64,000 bases of DNA from Ramlibacter sp. PS4R-6 (GCF_037572775.1 NZ_JBBHKA010000001.1:1922001-1986000), one strand, 5' to 3'; positions 1 through 8,566 are shown, numbered from the stretch's first letter. Numbers and translations: made by a program. The notes: generated by a model not told the origin, from the letters alone.

Positions 1-554
1 AGGCCATCGTGTTCGCGTCGACGCAAGTCGAGTGCGACGCGCTCGCCAACGACCTGCAGCAGGAAGGCTTCGACGCCGTCGCGCTGCACGGCGCCCTGAG
101 CCAGGGCCTGCGCAACCGCCGCCTGTCGGCGCTGCGCCAGGGCCGTGTGCAGATCCTCGTGGCCACCGACGTTGCCGCTCGCGGCATCGACGTGCCCACG
201 ATCACGCACGTCTTCAACTTCGGCCTGCCGATGAAGGCCGAGGACTACACCCACCGCATCGGCCGCACGGGCCGCGCCGGCCGCGACGGCATCGCCGTCA
301 CGTTCGCCGAAGGGCGTGACCGCCGCCGCGTGTTCGACATCGAAGGCTTCACCAAGCAGCCTTTCAAGGCCGAAGTGATCCCGGGCCTGGAGCCGCAGCA
401 GCGCGCACCGCGCGGCGACTTCAAGCCGGCCGGCCGCAAGCCGGGTGGCCGCAGCGGTGGCTTCGACGCGCGCCGCGGCAATGGCGGTGGCAGCAGCTTC
501 GGCCGCAAGTCGGGCTGGGGCGAGACGAAGACGAAGGTCTTCCGCGCCCGCTAA
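1..554 (+). CDS. DEAD-box RNA helicase, RhlE type (3' part only)
   Basis: This is the C-terminal half of an ATP-dependent RNA helicase; the window begins inside the gene, and the reading frame is open from base 3. The helicase C-terminal domain is recognisable by HGALSQ near its start, by VATDVAARGIDVP (motif V region) and by HRIGRTGRAGR (motif VI, the arginine finger for ATP hydrolysis). It is followed by a basic Gly/Arg-rich tail of about 60 residues, as in RhlE-type proteins that bind rRNA or mRNA decay substrates. The missing N-terminal half should carry Walker A and DEAD. The stop overlaps the converging MFS gene by 4 bases. The RhlE assignment is by general resemblance; the helicase call itself is secure. 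Confidence 0.9.
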   Translation, partial: AIVFASTQVECDALANDLQQEGFDAVALHGALSQGLRNRRLSALRQGRVQILVATDVAARGIDVPTITHVFNFGLPMKAEDYTHRIGRTGRAGRDGIAVTFAEGRDRRRVFDIEGFTKQPFKAEVIPGLEPQQRAPRGDFKPAGRKPGGRSGGFDARRGNGGGSSFGRKSGWGETKTKVFRAR

Positions 555-1783
555 CTCGCGGATATCGTCCGGCCCGTCGAGGGCCAGACGTTCTTGACGA
601 TCAGCCACGACACGAGGCCGATACACAGGAAGCCCAGCGACGTGAGGGCCAGCGCCCGCGTCGAATGCATCACCAACGGCGTCACCGCTCCCGCGACGAC
701 GCCGTTGGCCGTTGAGGCGATGACCATCTGCAGCGACGACGCCAGCCCGCGCCGCTCGGGCGCCATGTCCAGCACCAGCAGCGTCACCACCGGCACCATC
801 AGGGCCCACCCGAACGCGAAGATCGCGATCGGGAACAGGGCCCACGCGGCATGCGGCGTGAACGCGAAGTTCAATGCCGTGTTGACCAGCGACACCACCA
901 CCATCACCTCGAGCCCGTGGCGGATCTGCGCGCGCGGCGTGATCTTGCCCGCGAGCCGGCCGCTCGCCCATGAGCCGCCCATGATGCCGCTGATGGTCAG
1001 CACGAAGAACCAGAAGTACTGTGTGGGCGCCAGGCCCAGGTGCTCGCCCAGGAACGCCGGAGCGGCCAGCACGTAGAGGAACATCCCGTTGAACGGCACG
1101 CCGCTGGCCAGCGCCAGCAGCAGGAAGCGCGGGTTCGCGCCCACCTCACGGTAGCCGCGCATCAGGTTGCGCACGTTGAACGGCTGGCGCTGCGATTCGT
1201 GCAGCGTCTCGGGCAGCAGCTTGAAGTTGGCCACCCACAGCACCACGCCCACGCCGGTGAGGAACCAGAAGATGCTGTGCCAGTCCAGGTGCACGAACAG
1301 CCACCCGCCCACGATGGGCGCGATGGCAGGTGCCACGCCGAAGAAGATCGTCACCTGGCTCATGACCTTCTGCGCCTGGGCCGGCGGGAACATGTCGCGG
1401 ATCACCGCGCGCGAGACGACGATGCCCGCGCCCGTGGACAAGCCCTGCACGGCGCGGAAGAACACCAGCATGCCGATGGTCTGCGACAGCGCACAGCCGA
1501 TGGAGGCCAGCGTGAACAGGCCGATGCCCCACAGCACCACCGGCCGCCGCCCGAAGCTGTCGGAGAGCGCCCCGTGGAACAGGTTCATGAACGCGAAGCC
1601 GAACAGGTACGCCGACAGCGTCTGCTGCATCTGCGCCGGCGTGGCGTCGAGCGACTTCGCGATGCCCGCAAACGCGGGGATGTAGGTGTCGATCGAGAAC
1701 GGCCCGAGCATGCCGAGCACGGCCAGCAGGACGGCCAGGGCCCAGCGCGGCGCGCGCCAGAGTTCGTGGGCGTTGGGGTTCAC
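551..1783 (-). CDS. MFS drug-resistance transporter, Bcr/CflA family
   Basis: A 410-residue inner-membrane proton-driven exporter with about 12 hydrophobic segments. The MFS motif A appears as GALSDSFGRRP after the second membrane segment. The N-terminal stretch LGMLGPFSIDTYIPAF is characteristic of the Bcr/CflA subfamily, which exports bicyclomycin, chloramphenicol or similar compounds. The start is GTG at 1783; the length fits the family. It converges on the helicase gene and is transcribed towards it. Its actual substrate cannot be told from sequence. Confidence 0.88.
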   Translation of the reverse strand: MNPNAHELWRAPRWALAVLLAVLGMLGPFSIDTYIPAFAGIAKSLDATPAQMQQTLSAYLFGFAFMNLFHGALSDSFGRRPVVLWGIGLFTLASIGCALSQTIGMLVFFRAVQGLSTGAGIVVSRAVIRDMFPPAQAQKVMSQVTIFFGVAPAIAPIVGGWLFVHLDWHSIFWFLTGVGVVLWVANFKLLPETLHESQRQPFNVRNLMRGYREVGANPRFLLLALASGVPFNGMFLYVLAAPAFLGEHLGLAPTQYFWFFVLTISGIMGGSWASGRLAGKITPRAQIRHGLEVMVVVSLVNTALNFAFTPHAAWALFPIAIFAFGWALMVPVVTLLVLDMAPERRGLASSLQMVIASTANGVVAGAVTPLVMHSTRALALTSLGFLCIGLVSWLIVKNVWPSTGRTISAS

Positions 1784-1799
1784 CCCCTGATTGTCACCG

Positions 1800-2708
1800 C
1801 TACGCCAGGTCGACCAGGCCGGTCATGCTGGTCGCACCACCACCGGCCACCGCGGCAACCGGCACGGCCTGCGCTTCTTCCTTGTGCTGCTGCCGGCAGG
1901 GGATCGCATCGGTCCATACCGCGATGTCCTCGGCCGTCATCGTGCTGGCGGGCGTCAGGCGGCCATCGAGGTAGCCCAGGTTCTCGACGTCGTGCAGGTA
2001 CTGCTCGCGCGACAGCAGCGTGCCGGCGCACACGCGGTGGTCTTCCGCGGGCGGCAGGCGCGTCTCGGCGGCCAGCTTGGCCACCAGCGTCTCCATCACC
2101 CAGTTGGGCACGCGGTGGCGCTCACCCGGATAGACGAATCCGAACATCGTCAGGTGCGACAGCAGCACGCGCCAGTGGTTGCCGAAGCGCTCGACCAGCA
2201 GCTTCCAGTCGATGCGCTCGGCGTTGGTCTGGATCAGGTGAGCCACGTCGGCGCCGTCGAAGCGCTCGCGCTCCATGATGAAGGCCTTCGACGTCAGGCT
2301 GTCCTCGATGTTGGCCAGCTTCACCGGCACGCCCAGCACGTTGGCCTGCGCGTTGTGGCGAAACCAGCGGTCGTCCACCGGCGTCACGCCGTTGCCCGAG
2401 TTGAAGATGAGGTCGATGAAGTCCTCACCGCAATACACCTTGGCCAGCCAGTGCGGGTAGGTCATCTCGGTGGGCCAGCCGCGCTTGCGCATCAGCAGCG
2501 CGGCGCGCTCGAAGTCGCTGCGGCGGATGAACAGGTCCAGGTCCTTGGTGTTGCGGCGTATGCCCGTGAAGCAGGCATGCGCAAACGCGCCACCCACCAG
2601 GAACGGGACCTTGGCGTCCGTGAGGGCCTGCAATGCGCTGCGGTAGAAGTCTGCCGTGGCGGGCGCAACCTCGTCTTCGAGCGAAGGGGCGAGCGCGTGT
2701 TGCTGCAT
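1800..2708 (-). CDS. Nucleotidyltransferase-fold protein (MNT/AbiEii-like)
   Basis: A 302-residue soluble protein. Residues 37-60 contain the nucleotidyltransferase signature: a Gly-Gly pair (VGG, 38-40) followed by a DLDLF block (Asp56 and Asp58), the two acidic metal ligands expected of the minimal nucleotidyltransferase fold shared by AbiEii toxins and related enzymes. The rest is not recognised. ATG at 2708 is chosen because the open frame upstream runs antisense to the neighbouring phosphoesterase. It stands back to back with that metallophosphoesterase (2868), with 159 bases between them, so the two may be co-regulated. Biological role unknown; it could be a housekeeping nucleotidyltransferase or a toxin-like enzyme. 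Confidence 0.8.
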   Translation of the reverse strand: MQQHALAPSLEDEVAPATADFYRSALQALTDAKVPFLVGGAFAHACFTGIRRNTKDLDLFIRRSDFERAALLMRKRGWPTEMTYPHWLAKVYCGEDFIDLIFNSGNGVTPVDDRWFRHNAQANVLGVPVKLANIEDSLTSKAFIMERERFDGADVAHLIQTNAERIDWKLLVERFGNHWRVLLSHLTMFGFVYPGERHRVPNWVMETLVAKLAAETRLPPAEDHRVCAGTLLSREQYLHDVENLGYLDGRLTPASTMTAEDIAVWTDAIPCRQQHKEEAQAVPVAAVAGGGATSMTGLVDLA

Positions 2709-2867
2709 GGGGGTGGTGCCTTGTGCTTCTTGCGTGAAACGACAGGCTAAAGGTGGCATGCACCCCGGGGGCGCGGCCAGAAACCTCATGCAGCGTCGGC
2801 GCGCACCTACAGCCCGGCAGGGGTTGCGAGGGGCATCATCGCCGTGTCCCCCGCCCCTGCCTGTGTC

Positions 2868-3632
2868 ATGAACCACAACAAGTCCGAGTCCGTCGTCCGC
2901 TTCGCAGCGGTCGGCGACATCCACGTCCGCAAGGAATCGGCGGGGTCGCTGCGCGAGTTCTTCATGCAGGCGGCCAAGGCCGCCGACGCGCTGCTGCTGT
3001 GCGGCGACCTCACCGACTACGGCACGGCCGAGGAGGCCAAGGTGCTGGCCGACGAACTGTCGGTGGTGTCCATCCCCATCGTCGCCGTGCTCGGCAACCA
3101 TGACTACGAATCCGGCACGCCCGAGGTGGTGCGCGAAGTGCTGCACAAGAGCGCGGGCGTGACGGTGCTGGACGGCGAGGCGTGCGAGATCGAAGGCGTG
3201 GGCATCGCGGGCATCAAGGGCTTTGCCGGGGGCTTCGGCCGCGGCTCGCTCGGCGCCTGGGGCGAGCCGGCCATCAAGATGTTCGTGCAGGAGGCGCTGA
3301 ACGAGGCGCTGAAGCTCGAATCGGCGCTGGCCAAGCTGCGCACGCAGCGCAAGATCGCGCTGCTGCACTACTCGCCCATCGTCGGCACGGTGCAGGGCGA
3401 GCCCGTGGACATCTTCCCCTTCCTGGGCAGCAGCCGACTGGAGGAGCCGTTGCTGCGCTACCCGGTGGACGCGGTCTTCCACGGCCATGCGCACCGCGGC
3501 GCGCTGGAGGGCAAGACGATCGGCGGCGTGCCCGTGTACAACGTGGCCAAGCCGCTGCTGGCGCGCATGCGCCCCGGCGAGCCGCCGTTCCGCATCTTCG
3601 ATGTGCCCCGCGAGGAGCTGGTGCCCGCCTAG
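2868..3632 (+). CDS. Calcineurin-like metallophosphoesterase
   Basis: A 254-residue protein with the full set of dinuclear-metal motifs: GDIH (Asp17, His19), CGDLTDYG, GNHDYE, and near the C terminus LLHYSP and FHGHAHRG. No signal peptide or membrane segment is seen, so it should be cytoplasmic. Substrates of this superfamily include phosphomonoesters, phosphodiesters and nucleotides; none can be assigned here. ATG 2868 is used rather than an in-frame GTG at 2844 because homologous phosphoesterases start just before the first metal motif. It is divergent from a nucleotidyltransferase-fold gene, so one enzyme might add and the other remove a nucleotide or phosphate group (inference). Confidence 0.88.
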   Translation: MNHNKSESVVRFAAVGDIHVRKESAGSLREFFMQAAKAADALLLCGDLTDYGTAEEAKVLADELSVVSIPIVAVLGNHDYESGTPEVVREVLHKSAGVTVLDGEACEIEGVGIAGIKGFAGGFGRGSLGAWGEPAIKMFVQEALNEALKLESALAKLRTQRKIALLHYSPIVGTVQGEPVDIFPFLGSSRLEEPLLRYPVDAVFHGHAHRGALEGKTIGGVPVYNVAKPLLARMRPGEPPFRIFDVPREELVPA

Positions 3633-3787
3633 CGCGGGCCGTCGGCGTCGTCGCGCTTCTTCGCAGGCAACGTGTGTTCGATCACCTGCTCGTCGGGCAC
3701 GTCGTGCGGCCCCGCTTCATCCGGCGTGGGAGGAATGGTTTCGTCCGCGCGCGGCGCTTCGTCGGGCTGTGTGGGTGTGGTGGGCAT
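3629..3787 (-). CDS. Small acidic Pro-rich hypothetical protein
   Basis: A 52-residue protein rich in Asp, Glu, Pro and Thr, with no membrane segment and no recognised domain. It is called because a strong ribosome-binding sequence (GGGAGG, 8 bases upstream) precedes ATG 3787. Its stop overlaps the phosphoesterase stop by 4 bases in convergent orientation. Function unknown; it may be intrinsically disordered. Confidence 0.55.
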   Translation of the reverse strand: MPTTPTQPDEAPRADETIPPTPDEAGPHDVPDEQVIEHTLPAKKRDDADGPR

Positions 3788-3919
3788 GGTGGCTACCTCC
3801 CTCTCGGGCATGGCCCAGCATCGCCCGGCCGCACCTGCCCGTCTGTAGGAGCGGGGCGTGTCCGTGGCTGAGCCAAACGGTTACGAACTCTGCAGCGACG
3901 GGCGGTTCAAACTGGGGTG

Positions 3920-4432
3920 ATGAAGATGATCCAAGTGTTGCTGCTGAGCCTGGCGATGGTGGCGATGGCGAATGCGCAGTCGCCGCCGGAATCGACGGCC
4001 GCGATGGGCGCGCCGGGTGGTGCCGGGCCGACCACTGCACGGGGCATGGCCGCGATGCCTGCGCCAGTTGCGCCGGTGACTCCTGCCGCGCAGGCGCCGG
4101 CCCCGCCGCAGGCCGCATCGGCCCCAGCGCCGGTGCAGCGCGCAGCGCCTCCGCCCGTACAGCAGTACAACGCAGCGCCGGCCGCGCAACAGCGCGCGCC
4201 CAACCCGCCGACACCCGAGACGCCGCCCGTGGCGTCGCTGCCGGCCGATGCGCCGAAGATCGTGGTCAATGGCGGCGTGTATTCCGAACGGCGCGACATG
4301 CGCGCGGCGATCGTGAACGGGCAGATGGTGCGCGAGGGCGCGGACCTGGGGTCGGGGGTCGTGCTCCAGGAAATCCGTGCACAAGGAGTTGTGCTCGCTT
4401 ACCGCGGCGCACGGTACACGGTCATCTACTGA
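3920..4432 (+). CDS. Secreted protein with GspB-like C-terminal domain
   Basis: A 170-residue exported protein. Residues 1-20 form a signal peptide ending ANA-QS. Residues 21-110 are a low-complexity Ala/Pro/Gln linker. Residues 110-170 (from KIVVNGGVYSE to YRGARYTVIY) resemble the C-terminal domain of GspB, the type II secretion assembly factor that binds GspA or the secretin in the periplasm. GspB normally has an N-terminal membrane anchor, and no other gsp gene is nearby, so this is an orphan or a repurposed domain. ATG 3920 is chosen; GTG 3917 is an alternative one codon upstream. Confidence 0.68.
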   Translation: MKMIQVLLLSLAMVAMANAQSPPESTAAMGAPGGAGPTTARGMAAMPAPVAPVTPAAQAPAPPQAASAPAPVQRAAPPPVQQYNAAPAAQQRAPNPPTPETPPVASLPADAPKIVVNGGVYSERRDMRAAIVNGQMVREGADLGSGVVLQEIRAQGVVLAYRGARYTVIY

Positions 4433-4565
4433 CGCCGGCGCCACACTGCCGGGCGATTCCGGGTGCACCGGATGGACAGCGGTCGTCCATCCCCGCATGA
4501 TTGCGGCCAACACCGGCACGTTGGGAAATGAGCAGTGGCAAGTTCCGCCAAGCGGCGGCCTGACC

Positions 4566-5747
4566 ATGGCCGCCATCGCCTTCGCCTTCTGGGGCTCCTT
4601 CTTCGGCACTGCAGCGCTCGCGCTCGCGGGCGCGTTCGTCTTCATGCGCTCGGCGCGGCGTGTGGCCCTGCTCGGTGCGCTGGCCGTCATCCTCTCCGCT
4701 TCCTATTCGCTGGTCTTCCTCGGCTGGGTGCCGATCACCGGCGCGTCGTTGCAACGCCTGCAATCCATGGTGGCCATCGGCGCAGCCGCCGTGCTGCAAC
4801 TCCTCCTGCTCACGCTCCTCGGCACCTTCCGCAGGCGTGACTCGGTGCGCCGCGTGCGCGTGGTCGTCGGCGCGCTGTCCGCGGCGGCGTTCACCGTCTC
4901 CTGGCTCTTCCCGCCCGAAGAAGCACTGGAGTTCGGCATCCTCCTGGCGATCGCCGTCGCCTGCGCCGCTTCCGTCGCTGCAGTGTCCAGCGCGCGGCGC
5001 GGCGAGCGCGCCGGCTGGCTGATGCTCGGAGCGCTGCCTTGCGCAGCCGCGGGGGTCATCTGCCTCGGCTGGTATGCGTTGCACCCCGACCGCACGCCGC
5101 CGCAGGTGCACGCCATCAGCGCCGTGGCGGGCATCGCCTACCTGGTGTGCATTGCCACCGCCATGTGGTCACGCTATGCCTACCTGATCGAGGTGCGCAA
5201 GGTGATGGCGCACGGGCCCAACTACGACCCGGTCACGTGGCTGCCGTCGTTCCAGGCGGGCACGCCCGTGCCCGACACCGGCACGCGGCCCGTGGGGGTG
5301 ATCGTGGTGTCCATCAGCAACCTGAAGATGCTGGAAGAGCTGCACGGCCCTGCCGCGTACAACCATGCGCTCTTTGCCTGCGCGCTGCGGCTGCGCAAGG
5401 CGTCGTTCCCCGGCGCGGAGCTGTGGCGCCTGCGCGAGGATGCGTTCGTCTTCGTGTTCCGCCGTCCCGGCGACCCGGAGCAACTGCTCGACTACTCGCG
5501 GCAGGCCCTGCGCCGCCTGTCGCGGCCCGTGCAGCTGGGCACGAGCCACAGCGACCCCGAAAACAGCGAAGCCGTGTGGGAGCCCAGCGCGGGCGTGGGC
5601 GTGCTGGTGGAGGCGGGCAACACCCCGCTGGACCTGGTGATCGCCGGCGCGCGCGCCACGTCGCGCACTGCGTGGAGCTACCCCAGCCGCATGGCGTGGT
5701 TCGACGAGGCGGGCGGGGAGATTTCGGAGCTGCCTGTCACCGGCTGA
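4566..5747 (+). CDS. 7TM membrane protein with degenerate GGDEF domain
   Basis: An inner-membrane protein of about 393 residues. Seven hydrophobic segments fill roughly residues 1-205. The remaining cytoplasmic part resembles a diguanylate cyclase domain: YDPVTWLPS matches the DPLTGLPNR entry motif, and WRLREDAFVFVF lies where GG[D/E]EF should be. The active-site motif is thus replaced by REDAF, so cyclic-di-GMP synthesis is unlikely; a sensory or binding role is more plausible (inference). ATG 4566 is chosen as it directly precedes the first membrane helix; ATG 4497 would add 23 residues. No strong ribosome-binding site marks either. Confidence 0.65.
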   Translation: MAAIAFAFWGSFFGTAALALAGAFVFMRSARRVALLGALAVILSASYSLVFLGWVPITGASLQRLQSMVAIGAAAVLQLLLLTLLGTFRRRDSVRRVRVVVGALSAAAFTVSWLFPPEEALEFGILLAIAVACAASVAAVSSARRGERAGWLMLGALPCAAAGVICLGWYALHPDRTPPQVHAISAVAGIAYLVCIATAMWSRYAYLIEVRKVMAHGPNYDPVTWLPSFQAGTPVPDTGTRPVGVIVVSISNLKMLEELHGPAAYNHALFACALRLRKASFPGAELWRLREDAFVFVFRRPGDPEQLLDYSRQALRRLSRPVQLGTSHSDPENSEAVWEPSAGVGVLVEAGNTPLDLVIAGARATSRTAWSYPSRMAWFDEAGGEISELPVTG

Positions 5748-5786
5748 CGTTTGACCACGGCAGCCCACGGCGCAATACTTTCCTCC

Positions 5787-6380
5787 ATGACAACTGCGCA
5801 CTTCAAGCCGACGGCGCCGATCGAGGCGCGTGTGAAGGCGGTCGAATCCGTGCTGCGCGACCGCGGGTTCGAACCCGACGAGGGCCTCTCGCAACTCGAC
5901 CACGCCGCGCAGGAAGAGTGGGTGCCGCAAAACGGCGCGCGCCTGGTGGCCCGCGCGTGGAGCGACCCGGCCTTCCGCTCACGGCTGCTTTCCAACGGCA
6001 TCGCGGCCGTCGCGGAGATGGGCCTGCCGATGCCCAGGCACCACCGCCACCTGGTGGTGCTGGAGAACACGCCTGGTGTTCACAACGTCATCTGCTGTTC
6101 GCTGTGCTCCTGCACGGCGTTCACGCTGATCGGCCTGCCGCCGGACTGGTACAAGGATTTCGAGTACCGCTCGCGCATCGTGCGCGAGGCGCGCACGGTG
6201 CTGAAAGAGATGGGGCTGGCGTTGCCCGCCGACACCGAAATCCGCGTGTGGGACACGACGGCCGACACGCGCTACATGGTGCTGCCCGAGCAGCCGCCAC
6301 GCAGCGTGGGCTGGGCCGAGGACCAGCTCGCGCAGCTCGTCACGCGCGATTCGCTCATCGGCGTGAGCCGCCTGGCCTAG
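5787..6380 (+). CDS. nthA: Nitrile hydratase alpha subunit (iron-type motif)
   Basis: A 197-residue metal-bearing subunit of nitrile hydratase, which hydrates nitriles to amides in the cytoplasm. The metal-binding claw CSLCSC is at residues 104-109; Ser at the second position of the motif is usual for iron-type enzymes, while cobalt-type enzymes have Thr. The following GLPPDWYK and SRIVREARTVL match the family closely. The beta subunit follows 10 bases later, and alpha-before-beta order also fits the iron type. Neither an amidase nor the activator/metallochaperone gene is present in the vicinity, which is unusual for an operon of this type. ATG 5787 gives the usual family length. Confidence 0.92.
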   Translation: MTTAHFKPTAPIEARVKAVESVLRDRGFEPDEGLSQLDHAAQEEWVPQNGARLVARAWSDPAFRSRLLSNGIAAVAEMGLPMPRHHRHLVVLENTPGVHNVICCSLCSCTAFTLIGLPPDWYKDFEYRSRIVREARTVLKEMGLALPADTEIRVWDTTADTRYMVLPEQPPRSVGWAEDQLAQLVTRDSLIGVSRLA

Positions 6381-6390
6381 GGGGCGCTCG

Positions 6391-7008
6391 ATGGACGGCG
6401 TTCACGACCTCGGCGGCAAGCAGGGCTTCGGCACCGTCCGCTACACGTTCGATGCGCCCGCGTTCCATGCGCAGTGGGAGGTGCGGGCCAATTCGCTGTA
6501 CGCGTTCGCGGTGCGGCGCGGCGTGTTCAACATGGACGAATACCGCTACGCGATCGAGCGCATGGACCCGCGCCACTACCTGGGCGCGGGCTACTACGAG
6601 CGCTCGCTCACGGGGCTGGCCACCTTGTGCGTCGAGAAGGGCTTGGTCACGCACGAGGAACTGGAGAAGCGCGCGGGTGGCGCGTTCCCGCTTTCGGGCC
6701 GCAGCGCCGGCGGGCGTTCCAACGTTTCGGCGCCGCAGCGCTTCCAGCCCGGTGACCGCGTTCGCGTGCGCAACGATTTCGTGCCGGGCCATGTGCGCAT
6801 GCCCGGCTACGTGCGCGGCAAGACGGGCGTGGTGGTCGGCGTCTCGCCCGCGTATCCCTTCCCCGACGCGCATGCGCACGGGGTGGAAGCGCGCGACGAG
6901 CCGACGTACGACGTGCGCTTCCGCTCGCAGGATTTGTGGCCGGATTCGAGCGACCCGGCGCTGGTGCACGTGGGCGTGTTCGAGAGTTATCTCGAACGCG
7001 CCACGTAG
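6391..7008 (+). CDS. nthB: Nitrile hydratase beta subunit
   Basis: A 205-residue partner of the alpha subunit. It starts with MDGVHDLGGKQGFG, the family hallmark, and its C-terminal half (from about residue 112, FQPGDRVRVRN) forms the SH3-like barrel with PGYVRGKTGVV. It provides arginines and tyrosines that complete the active site. It is co-transcribed with nthA, and its 3' end lies 6 bases from the converging Bug gene. Any activator gene must lie elsewhere. Confidence 0.92.
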   Translation: MDGVHDLGGKQGFGTVRYTFDAPAFHAQWEVRANSLYAFAVRRGVFNMDEYRYAIERMDPRHYLGAGYYERSLTGLATLCVEKGLVTHEELEKRAGGAFPLSGRSAGGRSNVSAPQRFQPGDRVRVRNDFVPGHVRMPGYVRGKTGVVVGVSPAYPFPDAHAHGVEARDEPTYDVRFRSQDLWPDSSDPALVHVGVFESYLERAT

Positions 7009-7014
7009 CCGCGC

Positions 7015-7998
7015 TCAGTCGAGCGTGATCTTCGCCTTCTTCACCACCTCGCCCCAGCGCGCGATGTCGGCCTCCAGCTCCTTGCTGAAGTGCGCCGGTG
7101 TGTCCAGCACGGGCTCGACGCCGCGTGACGTGAGTCCCTTGCGCGCCTCGGGTGTGCCCAGGCCTTTCAGGATCGCTTCGTAGATCTTCTGCGTCACGTC
7201 GGCCGGCAGCTTCGCGGGGCCGAACACGCCGAACCAGGTCGTCGCCTCGTAGTCCTTCAAGCCGGCTTCGCGCATCGTCGGGATGTCGGCAGCGGCGCCC
7301 GCGCGTTCGCGGCTGGTCACCGCCAGCGCGCGCAGCTGGCCGTTGCGGATGAAAGGCAGCGAGGAGGGCAGGGTGTCGAAGTACGCCGAGATGTGGCCGC
7401 CCAGCAGGTCCGTGACGGCCTGGTTGCTGCCCTTGTACGGGATGTGGCGCAGCTTGCCCGTCGTGCCCGTCGAGAGCGCGAAGAGTTCGGCCGTCATGTG
7501 CGTGATGTTGCCGTTGCCGGCCGAGCCGTACGGGACCGGCTCGGTGCTGGCGTTCACCGACCTGATGAAGTCCTGCACGTTCTTCGCCTGCGACTTGTTG
7601 GGGTTCACCACCAGCACCAGCGGCGTGTAGCCCACTTCGGTGATCGGCGTGAAGTCGCGCTGCGCGTCGTACGGCAGCTTCTGCAGCGCCGGCGCGATCG
7701 AATGGCTCGCGGTCACGCCGAGCAAGAGCGTGTAGCCGTCGGCCGGCGCGCGCGCCACTTCGCCGGCGGCGATGGTGCCGTTGGCGCCCGGCTTGTTGTC
7801 GACGACGACCGTGGTGCCCAGCACGGGGCCCAGCGCGTCGGCCACCTGGCGCGCGGCGAAGTCGGCGCCGCCACCGGCGGGGAAGCCGACGACGAGGCGG
7901 ATGGGTTTGTCGGGGAACGCCGCTTGCGCGGCAACGGCGGTCAGGCCCACCAGGCACGCGGTGATCGCGTGGCGCAGGCCCGTCTTGAACTTCAGCAT
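7015..7998 (-). CDS. Bug/TctC-family periplasmic solute-binding protein
   Basis: A 327-residue exported protein with an N-terminal signal peptide (LVGLTAVAAQA-AFPDKPIR). The mature start PDKPIRLVVGFPAGGG is the standard first motif of Bug proteins, with the ligand-carboxylate loop following, and PYKGSNQA lies in the second lobe. Bug proteins bind carboxylates, amides or aromatic acids, sometimes feeding a TctAB membrane complex that is not encoded here. ATG 7998 has a good ribosome-binding site (AAGGAG). It lies immediately downstream of the DUF2889 gene in the same direction, so it may be the last gene of the 9.8-7.0 kb arm. Confidence 0.9.
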   Translation of the reverse strand: MLKFKTGLRHAITACLVGLTAVAAQAAFPDKPIRLVVGFPAGGGADFAARQVADALGPVLGTTVVVDNKPGANGTIAAGEVARAPADGYTLLLGVTASHSIAPALQKLPYDAQRDFTPITEVGYTPLVLVVNPNKSQAKNVQDFIRSVNASTEPVPYGSAGNGNITHMTAELFALSTGTTGKLRHIPYKGSNQAVTDLLGGHISAYFDTLPSSLPFIRNGQLRALAVTSRERAGAAADIPTMREAGLKDYEATTWFGVFGPAKLPADVTQKIYEAILKGLGTPEARKGLTSRGVEPVLDTPAHFSKELEADIARWGEVVKKAKITLD

Positions 7999-8023
7999 AT
8001 GTCTCCTTCGGGTGATCGTAGTC

Positions 8024-8566
8024 TCATTGCGGCTTGTGCAGGTGCGGCCACAAACGGGCCACCACCTCGCGCTCGGCCGCGTAGGCAAAGCAACTGTCGA
8101 CGCGCTTGCGGCGTCCTTCTTCGTTCGCGGGATCGTTCAGCCGCTCCAGCCGCTGCGGCGCCAGGCCCTGGAAGGCCGTGGTCGCCATGGGGCCGAGCAG
8201 CTCGACGATGTGCGTGCACGATGCGCGGCCGCCGAGCAGCTCGCGCACGCGCTTGTTCCAGCCGGAGCCGATCGACAGGCCCTTGAGCGGCGCGAGCGTG
8301 TCGGCCGCGCCACCGCACACGGTGAACGGCGTCGTGTTCATGGCGGCTCGCGCGTCGTGCACCACCAGCGCGTCGTCGACGACGAGCGTCACGGTGATGT
8401 CGTGCAGCTTCGTGCCCGGCGGCGAATCCTCTTCGGCGAGCTGGCGGCGGAAGGCGTGGTTCTTGGTGTCGACCAGGCGCCCCTCCACCTCGTAGCGGCC
8501 GTCGCTGCGCTTGTAGAAGCGGATGTCCACCTGGCGGTGGTGCATCTCTAAGCGCTCGTCGTTCAC
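8024..8566 (-). CDS. DUF2889 domain protein
   Basis: A 180-residue soluble protein of the DUF2889 family, common beside CoA-dependent catabolic genes in Betaproteobacteria. Visible features are MHHRQVDIRFYKRSDGRYEVEG near the start and CTHIVELLGPMATTAFQG near residue 115. Its GTG start at 8566 overlaps the stop of the upstream CoA-transferase as GTGA, showing translational coupling. Biochemical function is not established; by context it serves the same pathway as the CoA-transferase. Confidence 0.78.
   Translation of the reverse strand: MNDERLEMHHRQVDIRFYKRSDGRYEVEGRLVDTKNHAFRRQLAEEDSPPGTKLHDITVTLVVDDALVVHDARAAMNTTPFTVCGGAADTLAPLKGLSIGSGWNKRVRELLGGRASCTHIVELLGPMATTAFQGLAPQRLERLNDPANEEGRRKRVDSCFAYAAEREVVARLWPHLHKPQ

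Noticed and set aside
1800..3494. A 564-codon open frame on the minus strand that extends the nucleotidyltransferase gene upstream
   Set aside because: The upper part is antisense to the metallophosphoesterase and translates to an Arg/His/Ala-rich sequence without domain; the true start is ATG 2708.
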